Shown one piece after another: positions 31,139 through 40,651 of a stretch of 59,250 nucleotides of DNA. Numbering within the stretch: the stretch's first letter is position 1; each line of letters starts with the position of its first letter. The position numbers were made by a program, and so were the translations under genes. Location: NCBI RefSeq assembly GCF_009687905.1, contig NZ_BLBG01000013.1, forward strand, positions 1-59,250, read 5' to 3'. The stretch comes from Lacticaseibacillus zhaodongensis (GTDB lineage: Bacteria > Bacillota > Bacilli > Lactobacillales > Lactobacillaceae). Below the pieces are notes generated by a model. The model did no database searches. It was given only the letters and a program-made list of their open reading frames with translations, and had not been told where the DNA came from.

Positions 31139-31172
31139 GCCACTGTCTGGTCCCCCCAGATGGTGGCTTTTT
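31139..31172 (+). terminator. terminator of the alpha operon / rplQ 3' UTR
   Basis: GCCACTGTCTGG pairs with CCAGATGGTGGC over 12 base pairs, including two wobble pairs, followed by five T residues. Confidence 0.85.
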
Positions 31173-31189
31173 GGGTGCAGTGGCAAGTA

Positions 31190-31218
31190 TTGGTTCGGTG
31201 ATACATCAATGTTAAAAT
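31190..31218 (+). promoter_or_regulatory. ecfA1 promoter
   Basis: TTGGTT at 31190-31195 and TAAAAT at 31213-31218 with a 17-base spacer and a TGT extension before the -10. It lies 60 bases upstream of ecfA1. Confidence 0.75.
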
Positions 31219-31277
31219 AGTTGTTAGTTTTTATAACCGGCTTAAATGGCACGCGTGCATAACGGGGAGGATACCCA

Positions 31278-32114
31278 GTGGCGAACATCATTGACGTAAA
31301 AGATCTTGAATATAGCTATGCCGAGCAAAAGGCCCCCGCACTGCAGCACGTCAGCTTTCAAGTTGAGCAAGGTTCATGGGTGGCGGTAATTGGGCATAAT
31401 GGCAGCGGCAAGAGCACGCTGGCTAAGAATATGCTGGGCCTGCTGGAACCTGCTGCTGGAACGATTAAGATTAGCGGCATGGAACTTAGTGAAGAGACAG
31501 TTTGGCAGATCCGCGCGCGGGTCGGAATTGTGTTCCAGAACCCGGACAGTCAGTTTGTTGGGGCAACTGTCGCCGATGACGTGGCGTTCGGGCTCGAAAA
31601 CCGGGAAGTGCCGCGCCCGGAGATGCTGGAACGCGTTGAAGCGGCGCTTAAAGCCGTGGGCATGCAGGAATACGCCAACCGGGAGCCCGCGCACCTATCT
31701 GGTGGCCAGAAGCAGCGCGTTGCCATTGCGGGGGTGGTTGCGCAGCAGCCTGACATCATTATTTTGGACGAAGCGACCTCGATGCTTGATCCGGCGGGGC
31801 GGAAGGAAATTATCGCACTCATTCGGGAGCTGAAGGCCAAGTTAAACTTAACCGTGGTGTCGATCACGCACGATCTAGATGAAGCGGCGCTTGCAGATCA
31901 AATCATCGTCTTAGACTCCGGCAAGGTTGTGGAGACCGGTACACCGGCCACGATTTTTGCGCGGGGTAGTGCGATGGCCAAATTCGGTCTGGATGTTCCG
32001 TATTCTGAACGGGTGAAAGAGGACCTGACCGCGGCTGGCTTGCCGATGCCGAACACGTACATGAGTGAGGAAGGACTGGTGGATTACCTATGGACATTAC
32101 GTTCGACCATGTGA
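31278..32114 (+). CDS. ecfA1: Energy-coupling factor transporter ATPase EcfA1
   Basis: A 278-residue ABC ATPase of the group II ECF vitamin transporters, which energizes several substrate-binding S components made elsewhere. Walker [10 protein letters not shown] (about 38-46), Q-loop [13 protein letters not shown], signature LSGGQKQR and Walker [17 protein letters not shown] start behind GGGGAGG. It overlaps ecfA2 by 25 bases. The order after rplQ is standard in lactobacilli. Confidence 0.96.
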   Translation: MANIIDVKDLEYSYAEQKAPALQHVSFQVEQGSWVAVIGHNGSGKSTLAKNMLGLLEPAAGTIKISGMELSEETVWQIRARVGIVFQNPDSQFVGATVADDVAFGLENREVPRPEMLERVEAALKAVGMQEYANREPAHLSGGQKQRVAIAGVVAQQPDIIILDEATSMLDPAGRKEIIALIRELKAKLNLTVVSITHDLDEAALADQIIVLDSGKVVETGTPATIFARGSAMAKFGLDVPYSERVKEDLTAAGLPMPNTYMSEEGLVDYLWTLRSTM

Positions 32115-32953
32115 GTTACACCTACCAGGCCGGAACGCCCATGGCTGGTATCGGGCTGGACGACGTGTCGCTACGCATCCGTGGGGGCGACTACACGGCA
32201 ATTATCGGACACACGGGTTCTGGTAAGTCAACGCTCCTGCAGCACCTGAACGCGCTGCTCAAGCCCAGTGCGGGTACCGTCACGATTGGGGACCGCGTGA
32301 TTACCAGTGATACCTCCAACAAGAACCTCAAACCACTGCGGCAAAAGGTCGGGATGGTGTTTCAGTTTGCCGAGAGTCAGTTGTTTGAGTCCAGCGTGGA
32401 GCGCGACGTGGCGTTTGGTCCGCAAAATTTTGGCGTTCCGGCAGCTGAGGCGCTGGCCTTGGCCAAAAAGAGTGTGGCGCAGGTCGGACTGCCGGAAACG
32501 GTACTCGCGAAGTCGCCCTTTGATCTGTCCGGTGGGCAAATGCGGCGGGTCGCGATTGCCGGGGTGCTGGCGATGCAACCTGAAATCCTCGTGCTTGATG
32601 AGCCAACCGCCGGGCTTGACCCCGCTGGGCGCCGCGACATGATGCAACTGTTTGCCAAGCTACACGCTGATGGGCAAACAATCGTGTTGGTGACGCACCA
32701 GATGGACGACGTTGCTGACTACGCTGACCGGGTGCTGGTGATGGACCAGGGCAAGTTAGTTAAATCCGGGACGCCCCAGGACGTGTTTCAGGATGCAGAC
32801 TGGTTGACTGCGCATCAACTAGGGCTGCCGCATACCGCCAGTTTCGCGCTGAAGTTGCAGGCCCGGGGCTTTAAGTTTGCGCACCTGCCGCAGACAGAGG
32901 GCGAACTGATTGCCGCGTTGCGGACGCAGCTGGGAGGTGCCGACCATGAATAA
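32090..32953 (+). CDS. ecfA2: Energy-coupling factor transporter ATPase EcfA2
   Basis: A 287-residue second ATPase that pairs with EcfA1. Walker [10 protein letters not shown] (about 42-50), Q-loop [13 protein letters not shown], signature LSGGQMRR and Walker [14 protein letters not shown]. The [10 protein letters not shown] segment and MRR signature are typical of EcfA2. ATG lies inside the end of ecfA1. Confidence 0.96.
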   Translation: MDITFDHVSYTYQAGTPMAGIGLDDVSLRIRGGDYTAIIGHTGSGKSTLLQHLNALLKPSAGTVTIGDRVITSDTSNKNLKPLRQKVGMVFQFAESQLFESSVERDVAFGPQNFGVPAAEALALAKKSVAQVGLPETVLAKSPFDLSGGQMRRVAIAGVLAMQPEILVLDEPTAGLDPAGRRDMMQLFAKLHADGQTIVLVTHQMDDVADYADRVLVMDQGKLVKSGTPQDVFQDADWLTAHQLGLPHTASFALKLQARGFKFAHLPQTEGELIAALRTQLGGADHE

Positions 32954-33740
32954 AATGATTCTCGGCCGGTACATTCCTGGCGACTCGCCGATTCACCGCT
33001 TGGATCCGCGGACCAAACTGCTGGTGACCTTCTACTACATTGCCATTGTGTTCTTGGCGAACAACTGGCAGAGTTATCTCTTTGTGGGCGTCGTGACGCT
33101 AGCAATCATTCCGCTGGCCCAAGTTAGCTGGCGCTTTTTCATCCGTGGCTTGATGCCCATCCTGTTTCTGATTATCTTCACAGTTTTGCTCCAAGTATTC
33201 TTTACCACTGGCGGTCACGTCTATTGGCACTGGGGCTGGCTCACAATCAGCAGTTTGGGGCTCACGAATGCCGTGTTTATCTTTCTGCGGCTGGTCCTGA
33301 TCATCTTTATGTCCACGCTACTCACCTTGACTACGCCGTCGCTGTCACTGGCTGACGCGGTGGAGTCACTGCTCAAGCCACTGCGCACGGTGCACTTTCC
33401 GGTCACGGAGGTGGCGCTCATGCTCAGCATTGCGCTGCGCTTTGTGCCGACGTTGATGGACCAGACGACCAAAACGATGAATGCACAGCGCGCCCGTGGG
33501 GTTGATTTTGGTAGTGGCGGGCTGATCAAACAGGTCAAGTCGATCGTGCCATTGTTTATTCCGCTCTTCGTTTCCGCTTTTTCGATGGCGGATGACCTGG
33601 CAACGGCGATGGAAGCGCGGGGCTATAACGATGGCAATCACCGGACCCGTTACCGGGTGCTACGATACGGGCGCGGGGATGTAATGGCCGCTGGCGTGAT
33701 GGCTGTACTCACCGCGGGCTTGGTCCTGCTGCGTAAGTAA
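32946..33740 (+). CDS. ecfT: Energy-coupling factor transporter transmembrane protein EcfT
   Basis: A 264-residue membrane scaffold joining the two ATPases to S components. About five to six membrane helices, then the two coupling-helix ARG motifs (183-185 and 224-226) that dock on EcfA1 and EcfA2. The ATG at 32946 follows GGGAGGTG and overlaps ecfA2 by eight bases. Confidence 0.96.
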   Translation: MNKMILGRYIPGDSPIHRLDPRTKLLVTFYYIAIVFLANNWQSYLFVGVVTLAIIPLAQVSWRFFIRGLMPILFLIIFTVLLQVFFTTGGHVYWHWGWLTISSLGLTNAVFIFLRLVLIIFMSTLLTLTTPSLSLADAVESLLKPLRTVHFPVTEVALMLSIALRFVPTLMDQTTKTMNAQRARGVDFGSGGLIKQVKSIVPLFIPLFVSAFSMADDLATAMEARGYNDGNHRTRYRVLRYGRGDVMAAGVMAVLTAGLVLLRK

Positions 33741-33757
33741 GGACATGGAGGATTGAA

Positions 33758-34498
33758 TTGACACACTACAAAATAACCCTGGCTTATGACGGGACGAATT
33801 TTGCCGGTTATCAGGTGCAACCGGAGCAGCGGACCGTGCAGGGGGTGCTAGAGAAGGCCCTTAGCAAAATGGCAAAGCAGAAAGTGCACGTTGATGGCAG
33901 CGGCCGGACCGATTCCGGGGTCCACGCGCTCGGACAGGTAATTACCTTCGATTTCCCGGGAAATATTCCCGAAGCAAACATGCTGATGGGTTTAAACAGT
34001 ATGATGCCACTAGATATCATCATCAAAAAGGTCGAGTACGCGCCCGTTGATTTGCACGCGCGCTTTTCCGCTAGGGGTAAGCGGTATATGTACCGGGTCG
34101 CGCTGGGCAAGTACACGGACCCATTCAAACGTTTGTACACCGGCCACTATCCATACAAGGTGGACCCGGAACGAATCAAAATTGCCCTGCAAGATATTGT
34201 CGGCACCCATGACTTCACGAGCTTTGCGGCCAGCGGTGGGGTGATCAAGGACAAGGTGCGGACGATTTATGAAGCCACCTGTCGTTATGATGAGGCGAAC
34301 AACGAGCTCATCATGGAGTTCTACGGCAACGGCTTTCTCTACAACATGGTGCGGATTTTAGTTGCCACTGCGCTGGAAATCGGTAATGGGCGCCGTGACC
34401 TGCACGACTTCAAGCGCCTGATCGAGGTGCGCGACCGCCAGCAGGCTAGGGGCACGGCACCGGCGTCCGGACTTTATTTGAAAGAAGTATTTTACTGA
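33758..34498 (+). CDS. truA: tRNA pseudouridine(38-40) synthase TruA
   Basis: A 246-residue enzyme that makes pseudouridine at positions 38-40 of the tRNA anticodon arm. Catalytic Asp52 lies in [15 protein letters not shown] start with GGAGGA upstream. Last gene of the ecf operon, followed by a terminator. Confidence 0.96.
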   Translation: MTHYKITLAYDGTNFAGYQVQPEQRTVQGVLEKALSKMAKQKVHVDGSGRTDSGVHALGQVITFDFPGNIPEANMLMGLNSMMPLDIIIKKVEYAPVDLHARFSARGKRYMYRVALGKYTDPFKRLYTGHYPYKVDPERIKIALQDIVGTHDFTSFAASGGVIKDKVRTIYEATCRYDEANNELIMEFYGNGFLYNMVRILVATALEIGNGRRDLHDFKRLIEVRDRQQARGTAPASGLYLKEVFY

Positions 34499-34509
34499 TT
34501 ATTACTTGC

Positions 34510-34543
34510 ACAGGTCAGCCGGGTTAGCGGCTGGCCTGTTTTT
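34510..34543 (+). terminator. terminator after truA
   Basis: ACAGGTCAGCC pairs with GGCTGGCCTGT (one U-G pair) and is followed by TTTTTG. From here to 34700 I see no further gene or clear signal. Confidence 0.85.
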
Positions 34544-34722
34544 GTTATTGGGGGGAACTTAGCATGACACCGGCCGGATTCAGCCGCAACGGTGCCCACT
34601 TTAATAACAGCCACTGTCTGCACAATAATTAGGGACTACTAACTAACAGTTGCCGTTGATCCGCAATGTATCCGTGGAGATCGACTTTCCTGAAAACAGT
34701 AAAAATAACTTGGCCCTAAACG

Positions 34723-34731
34723 TGCTAAAAT
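34723..34731 (+). promoter_or_regulatory. extended -10 promoter of the multicopper oxidase operon
   Basis: TGCTAAAAT combines a TGn extension with a good -10 hexamer 80 bases upstream of the gene. No convincing -35 element is present at 17 bases, so activator-dependent expression is possible. Confidence 0.5.
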
Positions 34732-34810
34732 GTGACTGTAGTTGTTAATAAATCAAAACGGAGTGGTCGCCAGAAGCAAATCCCGCGCGGCCAACAAAGG
34801 AGCGATTAAG

Positions 34811-36346
34811 ATGGCAGACAAGGTGTACAAGGATTATTTCTTTGATGAACCGGCTTACGATTATCATGATGGTGGTTATGTCCCATTAGTTGAGCCTGAT
34901 GTCCCGCAGAGCAAGTTGGGAGTGCCCCCAATGCTGAAGCCGGACAAAGAGGAGGGTAATGATGTGTACTACACCATTACCGCGCAAGCTGGTGAAACGC
35001 AGATCATGCCTGGTGCCAAAACCAAGACTTGGGGTTACAACGGAACGCTGCTTGGTCAGACGGTGCTGTACAAGGACGGCCAGCACGTACACGTTACGCT
35101 CAAAAACGAATTGCCAGAACTCACGACCTTCCACTGGCACGGCCTGAACGTGTCCGGACCAATCGTTGACGGTGGTTGCCACGCACCGGTTTACCCTGGT
35201 GAGACCAAGCACATCGACTTCACGGTGAACCAGCACGCGGCCATGACTTGGTTGCACGCGCACCCGTGCCCATCAACCGCCGAACAGGTTTGGCACGGCT
35301 TGGCCGGTGTGGTTTACATTGAAGACAAGCACGAGGCTACACTCAACCTGCCGCGGAACTACGGCGTTGATGACATTCCGGTTGTATTGCAGGACCGGCG
35401 CTTCCACGAGAACAACCAGTGGGATTACCAGGCTGATTATGATCCCGATGGTGTTGCCGGCCCAACCGCAATGATCGATGGGACCGTTAATGCCTACTTT
35501 GACGTCACCACCCAGCGCGTCCGTTTGCGCTTCCTTGATGGTGCTAACCGGCGCGAATGGCGGCTGCACTTCAGCGACGATCTGGAATTCGTGCAGATTG
35601 CTGGGGATGGCAGCTTGCTGCCGGACGCCGTGCACATGACTAAGCTGATGCTCACTTGTGCTGAACGGGCCGAGGTTGTTGTCGACTTCAGTAACTACAA
35701 GGCTGGCGATGTCGTCACACTCTACACCGACGATGTGCCGATCCTGCGCTTCCGGATCCACGATTTTGCCAAAAATGACACCCCACTACCAGAGCACTTG
35801 TTTGATGTCCACGCACCCAAGGTTGAACCCGGCACCCCAGTTCGCAAAATTGTGATGTCCGGCATGGACGAGTCCGTTGCGATTGATGGCAAGAAGTTCG
35901 CCATGCAGCGCATTGACGCGGAACAGCCAGTTGGGCAGGCCCAGTACTGGGACGTTACTAACAGCAATGACAAGCCCGGCATGGTGCACCCATTCCACTG
36001 TCACGGCACCCAGTTCCTGGTTCTTTCCCGCAACGGGAAGGCACCATACCCGAACGAACACGGCTTCAAGGACACGGTCGGCGTCAACCCCGGTGAGACG
36101 GTCCGGATTTTGGTCCGCTTCGACCTGCCTGGGGTTTACATGTACCACTGCCACATCATTGAACATGAAGATGGTGGCATGATGGCCCAAATCGAGGCTT
36201 ACGAAGCAGACAAGCCGCGGCCAAAGTACAAGCTGATGGATATGGACACCTTGATGCACGCGCTTAGTGAAGAGCGGGGCATTCCTGAATCTGAACTCTG
36301 GATGGGCGGAATGGAGTCGTATGCAAAAATGGGAATGAAGATGTAA
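34811..36346 (+). CDS. Multicopper oxidase (laccase/CueO-like)
   Basis: A 511-residue three-cupredoxin oxidase that couples four one-electron substrate oxidations to reduction of oxygen to water. All copper motifs are present: FHWHG with His108 and His110, LHAHPCPS with His149 and His151, HPFHCHG, and the C-terminal HCHIIEHEDGGMM with the type 1 copper Cys-His pair and axial Met. The last 15 residues are Met-rich, as in copper-handling oxidases. No signal peptide or Tat motif is visible, so a cytoplasmic location is inferred. ATG at 34811 follows AAAGGAG. Lactobacillus homologues oxidize phenols and biogenic amines; the substrate here is unknown. Confidence 0.92.
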   Translation: MADKVYKDYFFDEPAYDYHDGGYVPLVEPDVPQSKLGVPPMLKPDKEEGNDVYYTITAQAGETQIMPGAKTKTWGYNGTLLGQTVLYKDGQHVHVTLKNELPELTTFHWHGLNVSGPIVDGGCHAPVYPGETKHIDFTVNQHAAMTWLHAHPCPSTAEQVWHGLAGVVYIEDKHEATLNLPRNYGVDDIPVVLQDRRFHENNQWDYQADYDPDGVAGPTAMIDGTVNAYFDVTTQRVRLRFLDGANRREWRLHFSDDLEFVQIAGDGSLLPDAVHMTKLMLTCAERAEVVVDFSNYKAGDVVTLYTDDVPILRFRIHDFAKNDTPLPEHLFDVHAPKVEPGTPVRKIVMSGMDESVAIDGKKFAMQRIDAEQPVGQAQYWDVTNSNDKPGMVHPFHCHGTQFLVLSRNGKAPYPNEHGFKDTVGVNPGETVRILVRFDLPGVYMYHCHIIEHEDGGMMAQIEAYEADKPRPKYKLMDMDTLMHALSEERGIPESELWMGGMESYAKMGMKM

Positions 36347-36352
36347 TTTGGT

Positions 36353-37723
36353 ATGAATACAAAATTAGCTCCGGCAAAACGCACCGCGTTCATTGCAACG
36401 CTTCTGATCGGCACTTTTTCAATGTCGATTTCGCAGTCCTCATTGAGCACCGCTTACCCGGCGTTCATGCGGACCTTTCACCTCGGCAGTGATACGGTTG
36501 CCTGGCTCACCACGGGCTTCATGCTCGTGATGACGCTGATGATCCCGGTCAGTCCCTGGCTACTACACAACGTTCCGTTTAAGCGTCTGTTTCAAGCAAT
36601 TGAAATCATCTTCGCACTCGGAACGGCGTTATGTGTCTGGGCACCGAGCTTCACCGTCTTAATGAGCGGCCGCTTACTCGAAGCGGTCGCGGTCGGGGTG
36701 ATTTTTCCCAGTTACCAAACCGTGCTGCTGGCAATCACGTCTGAGAATCAGCGTGGTTCAGTCATGGGCACAGCGGGGCTCGTGATGGGTTCGGCCCTCG
36801 CGGTGGGGCCCATCATCTCCGGGGTCCTGCTCACGTGGTTCCCGTGGCAGGCATTGTTCATCTTCTTCCTGCTGGTTGCACTTTGCGTGCTGGCGGCGTC
36901 GACGGTGACAATCCAATCGGTGATTCCGCACACGCCCAGCCGGCTGGACTGGGTCGCGGTCATCCTCGTGGCCAGCTTCCCGCTGCTGCTGTACACCCTG
37001 ACGGTGATGGCAAAAGAGGGCCTTACGCCACGCACGATGCTCCTGCTGATTGTCGGCCTATTCATGGCAGTCGCATTTATTTCCCGGGAACTACGCGGCA
37101 AACACCCGATGTTGCAGCTGCGCGTGTTCACTAAGGGCATTTTCACCAAGGCTGTCCTGATGACGGGGATTTCCTACATCGCACTAATCGTCACCACTAT
37201 CCTGATGCCGCTGTACTTCCAGACCTACCTGCATGTGACGCCGTTAGTATCCGGCGTGTCACTGGTGCCAGCCGCGGTTATGCTCAGCATAATGAACCCG
37301 ATCAGTGGGCGGATGCTGGATGCATTTGGTCCGCGGCGGGTTTCCGTCGTGGGGATGGTGCTCATTGTGGTCGGCTTTGGGCTGCTCGCAATTTTGGCGC
37401 CGCACCTGAATCTGTTTGGCGCCATCATGCTGGCAGTCTGCACCGAAGTCGGCAACGCGTTCGTCATGATGCCAGCCGTAACGGCGGGAGCTAATGACTT
37501 GCCCGCCAAGTGGCTTGCGGATGGGACTGCGGTCACAACGACTTGCCGCCAATTGTTTGGCTCGGCAGGCGTACTGCTCGCGACCGTGGCGCTGACGTTG
37601 GCCCAAACCCACCTGCACAGCGTTGTCGGTGGATTTGCGGTCGCTTTCGGGATTTTCGCTGTCATCGGAGTGGCCGGATTACTGCTGGCAATGACCCTGC
37701 CTGGAAAACGCAACGCTGCTTGA
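36353..37723 (+). CDS. MFS drug/proton antiporter, DHA2-like
   Basis: A 456-residue polytopic membrane protein with 12-14 predicted helices. Family marks include STAYPAFMRTF in the first loop, GRLLEAVAVGVIFPSYQ, and the motif C-like GLVMGSALAVGPIISGVLL, typical of DHA2 exporters such as LmrB. It starts only six bases after the multicopper oxidase, with a poor binding site, so translational coupling is likely. The pairing suggests export or detoxification of a compound related to the oxidase substrate (inference). No terminator follows; rplM promoters lie directly downstream. Confidence 0.85.
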   Translation: MNTKLAPAKRTAFIATLLIGTFSMSISQSSLSTAYPAFMRTFHLGSDTVAWLTTGFMLVMTLMIPVSPWLLHNVPFKRLFQAIEIIFALGTALCVWAPSFTVLMSGRLLEAVAVGVIFPSYQTVLLAITSENQRGSVMGTAGLVMGSALAVGPIISGVLLTWFPWQALFIFFLLVALCVLAASTVTIQSVIPHTPSRLDWVAVILVASFPLLLYTLTVMAKEGLTPRTMLLLIVGLFMAVAFISRELRGKHPMLQLRVFTKGIFTKAVLMTGISYIALIVTTILMPLYFQTYLHVTPLVSGVSLVPAAVMLSIMNPISGRMLDAFGPRRVSVVGMVLIVVGFGLLAILAPHLNLFGAIMLAVCTEVGNAFVMMPAVTAGANDLPAKWLADGTAVTTTCRQLFGSAGVLLATVALTLAQTHLHSVVGGFAVAFGIFAVIGVAGLLLAMTLPGKRNAA

Positions 37724-37747
37724 TTCACAAGCCAGAGCTGGTATAAT
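37720..37747 (+). promoter_or_regulatory. rplM promoter P1
   Basis: TTGATT at 37720-37725 and a perfect TATAAT at 37742-37747 with a TGG extension; 16-base spacer. It overlaps the last codon of the upstream MFS gene. Confidence 0.6.
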
Positions 37748-37811
37748 CGGCACAATGGGCTTTCGAATCCGAAACAATATCAGTTTAATTAGTGGTACAC
37801 GCCCGGAGCCG

Positions 37812-37840
37812 TTGACGTAGACCGTTAATTTTGCTATTCT
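37812..37840 (+). promoter_or_regulatory. rplM promoter P2
   Basis: TTGACG at 37812-37817 and TATTCT at 37835-37840, with a 17-base spacer and TGC extension, 82 bases upstream of rplM. Confidence 0.75.
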
Positions 37841-37922
37841 AGACGTTGGTATTGTTTGCCCCACGTAAGCCCCGGAATCTTACTCGTGTCAAACAAACAC
37901 AGAAATTTGGAGGAAACTCATA

Positions 37923-38369
37923 GTGCGCACAACATTTTTGGCTAAGCCAGAAGACATCGAACGCAAATGGTATGTTATTGACGCAACCGACATTGCACTT
38001 GGTCGGCTCGCATCTACGGTAGCAACCATCCTGCGCGGTAAAAACAAGCCCATTTACACACCTAACGTAGATACCGGTGATAACGTTATTGTTATCAACG
38101 CATCCAAGGTTAAGCTTACAGGTCGTAAAGCAACTGACAAGATTTACTACCACCACTCACAGCACCCAGGTGGTCTTAAGAAGGAAATTGCTGGCGATCT
38201 CCGTGAACAGAACCCTGAACGCTTGATCGAATACGCAGTTAAGAAGATGCTCCCTACCAAGAACACTCTTGGTCACCAGCAGTTCCTGAAGCTGCACGTG
38301 TACGGTGGCGCTGACTACGAACAGGTAGCTCAGAAGCCAGAAGTACTTGACATCAAGGATCGTATCTAA
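37923..38369 (+). CDS. rplM: 50S ribosomal protein L13
   Basis: A 148-residue early-assembly protein of the large subunit; begins [21 protein letters not shown] and contains the conserved [15 protein letters not shown] start behind TTGGAGGAA. In an operon with rpsI. Confidence 0.97.
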   Translation: MRTTFLAKPEDIERKWYVIDATDIALGRLASTVATILRGKNKPIYTPNVDTGDNVIVINASKVKLTGRKATDKIYYHHSQHPGGLKKEIAGDLREQNPERLIEYAVKKMLPTKNTLGHQQFLKLHVYGGADYEQVAQKPEVLDIKDRI

Positions 38370-38380
38370 GGAGGATATTC

Positions 38381-38776
38381 ATGGCAGACGTTGTAGCATA
38401 CAGCGGCACAGGCCGCCGCAAGAATTCCGTTGCTCGGGTACGCCTTGTACCTGGTAGCGGTAAAATCACGATGAATGGTAAGGATGTACGTGATTACCTT
38501 CCATTCGAAACTTTAGTTACCGATATGAACCAGCCATTTGATCTCACCGAAACCAAGGGCCAGTACGACGTTATTGTTAACGTCAATGGTGGTGGTTTCA
38601 CAGGTCAGGCCGGCGCAGCTCGTCACGGTATTGCCCGTGCTTTGCTCACCGTTGACCCTGACTTCCGTGCTGCCCTCAAGAAGGCCGGCATGCTCACACG
38701 TGACCCTCGTATGAAGGAACGTAAGAAGCCAGGTCTCAAGAAGGCCCGTAAGGCTAGCCAGTTCTCAAAGCGTTAA
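38381..38776 (+). CDS. rpsI: 30S ribosomal protein S9
   Basis: A 131-residue head protein whose C-terminal tail, ending QFSKR, reaches the P-site tRNA. Begins with the [14 protein letters not shown] family motif. Eleven bases after rplM, with AAGGAGG ahead. Confidence 0.97.
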   Translation: MADVVAYSGTGRRKNSVARVRLVPGSGKITMNGKDVRDYLPFETLVTDMNQPFDLTETKGQYDVIVNVNGGGFTGQAGAARHGIARALLTVDPDFRAALKKAGMLTRDPRMKERKKPGLKKARKASQFSKR

Positions 38777-38802
38777 TCTTTGGGTCCTGTTACTTGCCAA
38801 GA

Positions 38803-38834
38803 AAAAAGCATCCCGTTACCGGGGTGCTTTTTTT
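38803..38834 (+). terminator. rplM-rpsI terminator
   Basis: AAAGCATCCC pairs with GGGGTGCTTT (one U-G pair) and is followed by a T tract. Confidence 0.85.
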
Positions 38835-38835
38835 G

Positions 38836-38864
38836 TTGCTTAGCATTAGTTGGACGGCTATAGT
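38836..38864 (+). promoter_or_regulatory. promoter of the bacteriocin immunity-like gene
   Basis: TTGCTT at 38836-38841 and TATAGT at 38859-38864 with a 17-base spacer, directly after the rpsI terminator. Confidence 0.65.
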
Positions 38865-38909
38865 ACGGGGTTGTAAGGACCTCAAAAAAATCTGGGGGGT
38901 AAGGGAAAC

Positions 38910-39266
38910 ATGGAACACGATGAATTAAATTTGGTAAGCCCCAAGCAGCATTTATCAGAAGCGAAGCAGCGTGAGCAGGTTTCTGGTCTAATTCATGAGC
39001 TCTACAATAGCCTGGCTGAACAAGATGATCAGCAGACCGTGGATATCCGTGATTCGTTAATGAAAGCTTACCAGCACATTGACCGGCGGGATCCAGTCGT
39101 GGTGGCTAACAAGCTGACGAATTACCTGTATTTTCTCGGATCCGCGGAGAATCTTAGCTTCACGAGCGCGCAGGACGCGTTGATTACCCAACTGAGTCAG
39201 ATTGGGCAGCATGCGGGTCTGAATGGGTCATATCGGGCTTGGTATGGCGACAAGGGGCAGTTCTAA
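38910..39266 (+). CDS. Enterocin A-type bacteriocin immunity family protein
   Basis: A 118-residue soluble, mostly helical protein. The spacing of helices and the C-terminal segment QLSQIGQHAGLNGSYRAWYG followed by DKGQF closely resemble immunity proteins of pediocin-like (class IIa) bacteriocins, for example the IGQKAGLNG...DKSQF ending of the mesentericin immunity protein. Those proteins act inside the cell and protect the mannose PTS receptor from its cognate bacteriocin. No bacteriocin precursor, ABC exporter of bacteriocin type or two-component system is next to it, so this is an orphan immunity gene with its own promoter and terminator. Confidence 0.8.
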   Translation: MEHDELNLVSPKQHLSEAKQREQVSGLIHELYNSLAEQDDQQTVDIRDSLMKAYQHIDRRDPVVVANKLTNYLYFLGSAENLSFTSAQDALITQLSQIGQHAGLNGSYRAWYGDKGQF

Positions 39267-39294
39267 CCGCAATTATTTAGTAGAAATGAGCAAA

Positions 39295-39337
39295 AAAAGC
39301 TGGGCACACTTTCATTGGCAAAGTGGGTCCAGCTTTT
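39295..39337. terminator. bidirectional terminator
   Basis: AAAGCTGGGCACACTTT and AAAGTGGGTCCAGCTTT form a long imperfect hairpin with A/T tracts on both sides, between two convergent genes. Confidence 0.8.
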
Positions 39338-39415
39338 AGTTAATGACCAATTGCTGACAGCGTACCTGCGGGGAACACCATAATCACCGTGATAGCGGCA
39401 TTGGTGGTTCTGCAA

Positions 39416-40651
39416 TCATTTTGCTCGCAGCAGGGTCAGGCTCTTGCGCAGTGCCTTGAAAATGCCGCCCTCACTGTAGGTCAGCACGTTGCTGGCATAA
39501 ACGTGCTCTGCGAAAATTGTGAAAATGCCGAGGAAGAGGACGCTAATTGCAACGCTGAGTAGTGCCGGTCCTAATGTTACCTGACCGACACCGTAACGTG
39601 CCGGCATCACCAGAGGACTGAGGAAGGGGATGTAGCTCATGGTGCTGATTACGGGTCCGTTAGCGCCGGCGGTAGACAGGGAGGCAAAATAGCCAACCAT
39701 TGCCAGCAGTAATACCGGCTGCAGCGCTTGGCCTGCCTGTTCCTGATTGGCAACTAGTGAGCCACACATGGCGGCGAGCACGGTGTAGCTCACAATGCCA
39801 ATTAAGAAGAACACGATGGAAATAAGCACGAAGCTCCAGCCGATTTGCGCCCAATCAAAACCGTTCAGCAGCTCCTTGACCGCCGGAATCGAGTCGCGCA
39901 GGAACCACGCCCCAGCAGTCATGACGGCGTAAATCAGGATTTGCAGGCCGAGCAACGCGGAGACACCAAGGATTTTGCCATAGAACTGGGTCTGCGGCCG
40001 AATTGCAACCAGAATCGACTCCTCGATTCGCGAACCCTTTTCCGTAGCGATTTCGGAAGCAATGATACTGCCGTAACTCATGAGGAACATATACATGAGA
40101 AAGCCGACAACGGTGGAGAGGATTTGCTTCATACCGTCACTCTTGCCAGTCGTGGCCTGCATTTTGCCACTATCAGTAAAGGTAACTGAGCGGGTCGTGA
40201 CCTTGGGGGTTGCGAGCAGGCGGCCAAGTTGTTGCTGCGACAAGCCCAGCGATTGCGCAACGGTCAGCGTGTTCAAGCTCGCTAGCGCCTGTGTTAGCTG
40301 GCTGGTCGAAATGCTCTGGCCGTCATCACGACGATAAAGCTTGGCCTGAGCCGTTGTTTTGACTACCAGCATCCCGTCAGCGTCTTTGTTGCTTAACTGG
40401 CGCCGGCCCGCCGCCTCGCTGCGCACCGGGACGTATTTCTGATTGTCATCGTTTTGTTTCTGCAGCGCGCTGGTGATTGGTGTTGGGGCCACCACGACTA
40501 CGCGGGCCGGCTGGGACGTGGAGGACATGTACCAGGTAATCCCGCCGATCAGGACTGCCGCCAGCAGCGGCATGAGCGCCATGAACCACCAGGAGAAGCC
40601 ATGCAGGTTCTTCCGCAGTACCTGGCCGGCAATTAAGTTTAGTTTACGCAT
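39416..40651 (-). CDS. ABC-2 type transporter permease (YhaP/NatB-like)
   Basis: A 411-residue membrane protein. One N-terminal helix (about 20-42), an extracytoplasmic domain of about 130 residues, then five to six helices in the C-terminal half. This is the layout of the Na+-efflux-type permeases NatB and YhaP. The ATG at 40651 overlaps the end of the ATPase gene by eight bases; a GTG three codons upstream is an alternative. It forms an export system with the upstream ATPase. The substrate is not known. Confidence 0.85.
   Translation of the reverse strand: MRKLNLIAGQVLRKNLHGFSWWFMALMPLLAAVLIGGITWYMSSTSQPARVVVVAPTPITSALQKQNDDNQKYVPVRSEAAGRRQLSNKDADGMLVVKTTAQAKLYRRDDGQSISTSQLTQALASLNTLTVAQSLGLSQQQLGRLLATPKVTTRSVTFTDSGKMQATTGKSDGMKQILSTVVGFLMYMFLMSYGSIIASEIATEKGSRIEESILVAIRPQTQFYGKILGVSALLGLQILIYAVMTAGAWFLRDSIPAVKELLNGFDWAQIGWSFVLISIVFFLIGIVSYTVLAAMCGSLVANQEQAGQALQPVLLLAMVGYFASLSTAGANGPVISTMSYIPFLSPLVMPARYGVGQVTLGPALLSVAISVLFLGIFTIFAEHVYASNVLTYSEGGIFKALRKSLTLLRAK

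Noticed and set aside
30997-31215. A 72-codon frame in the rplQ-ecfA1 gap
   Set aside because: It crosses the terminator at 31139-31172 and lacks a binding site; the hairpins explain the region better.
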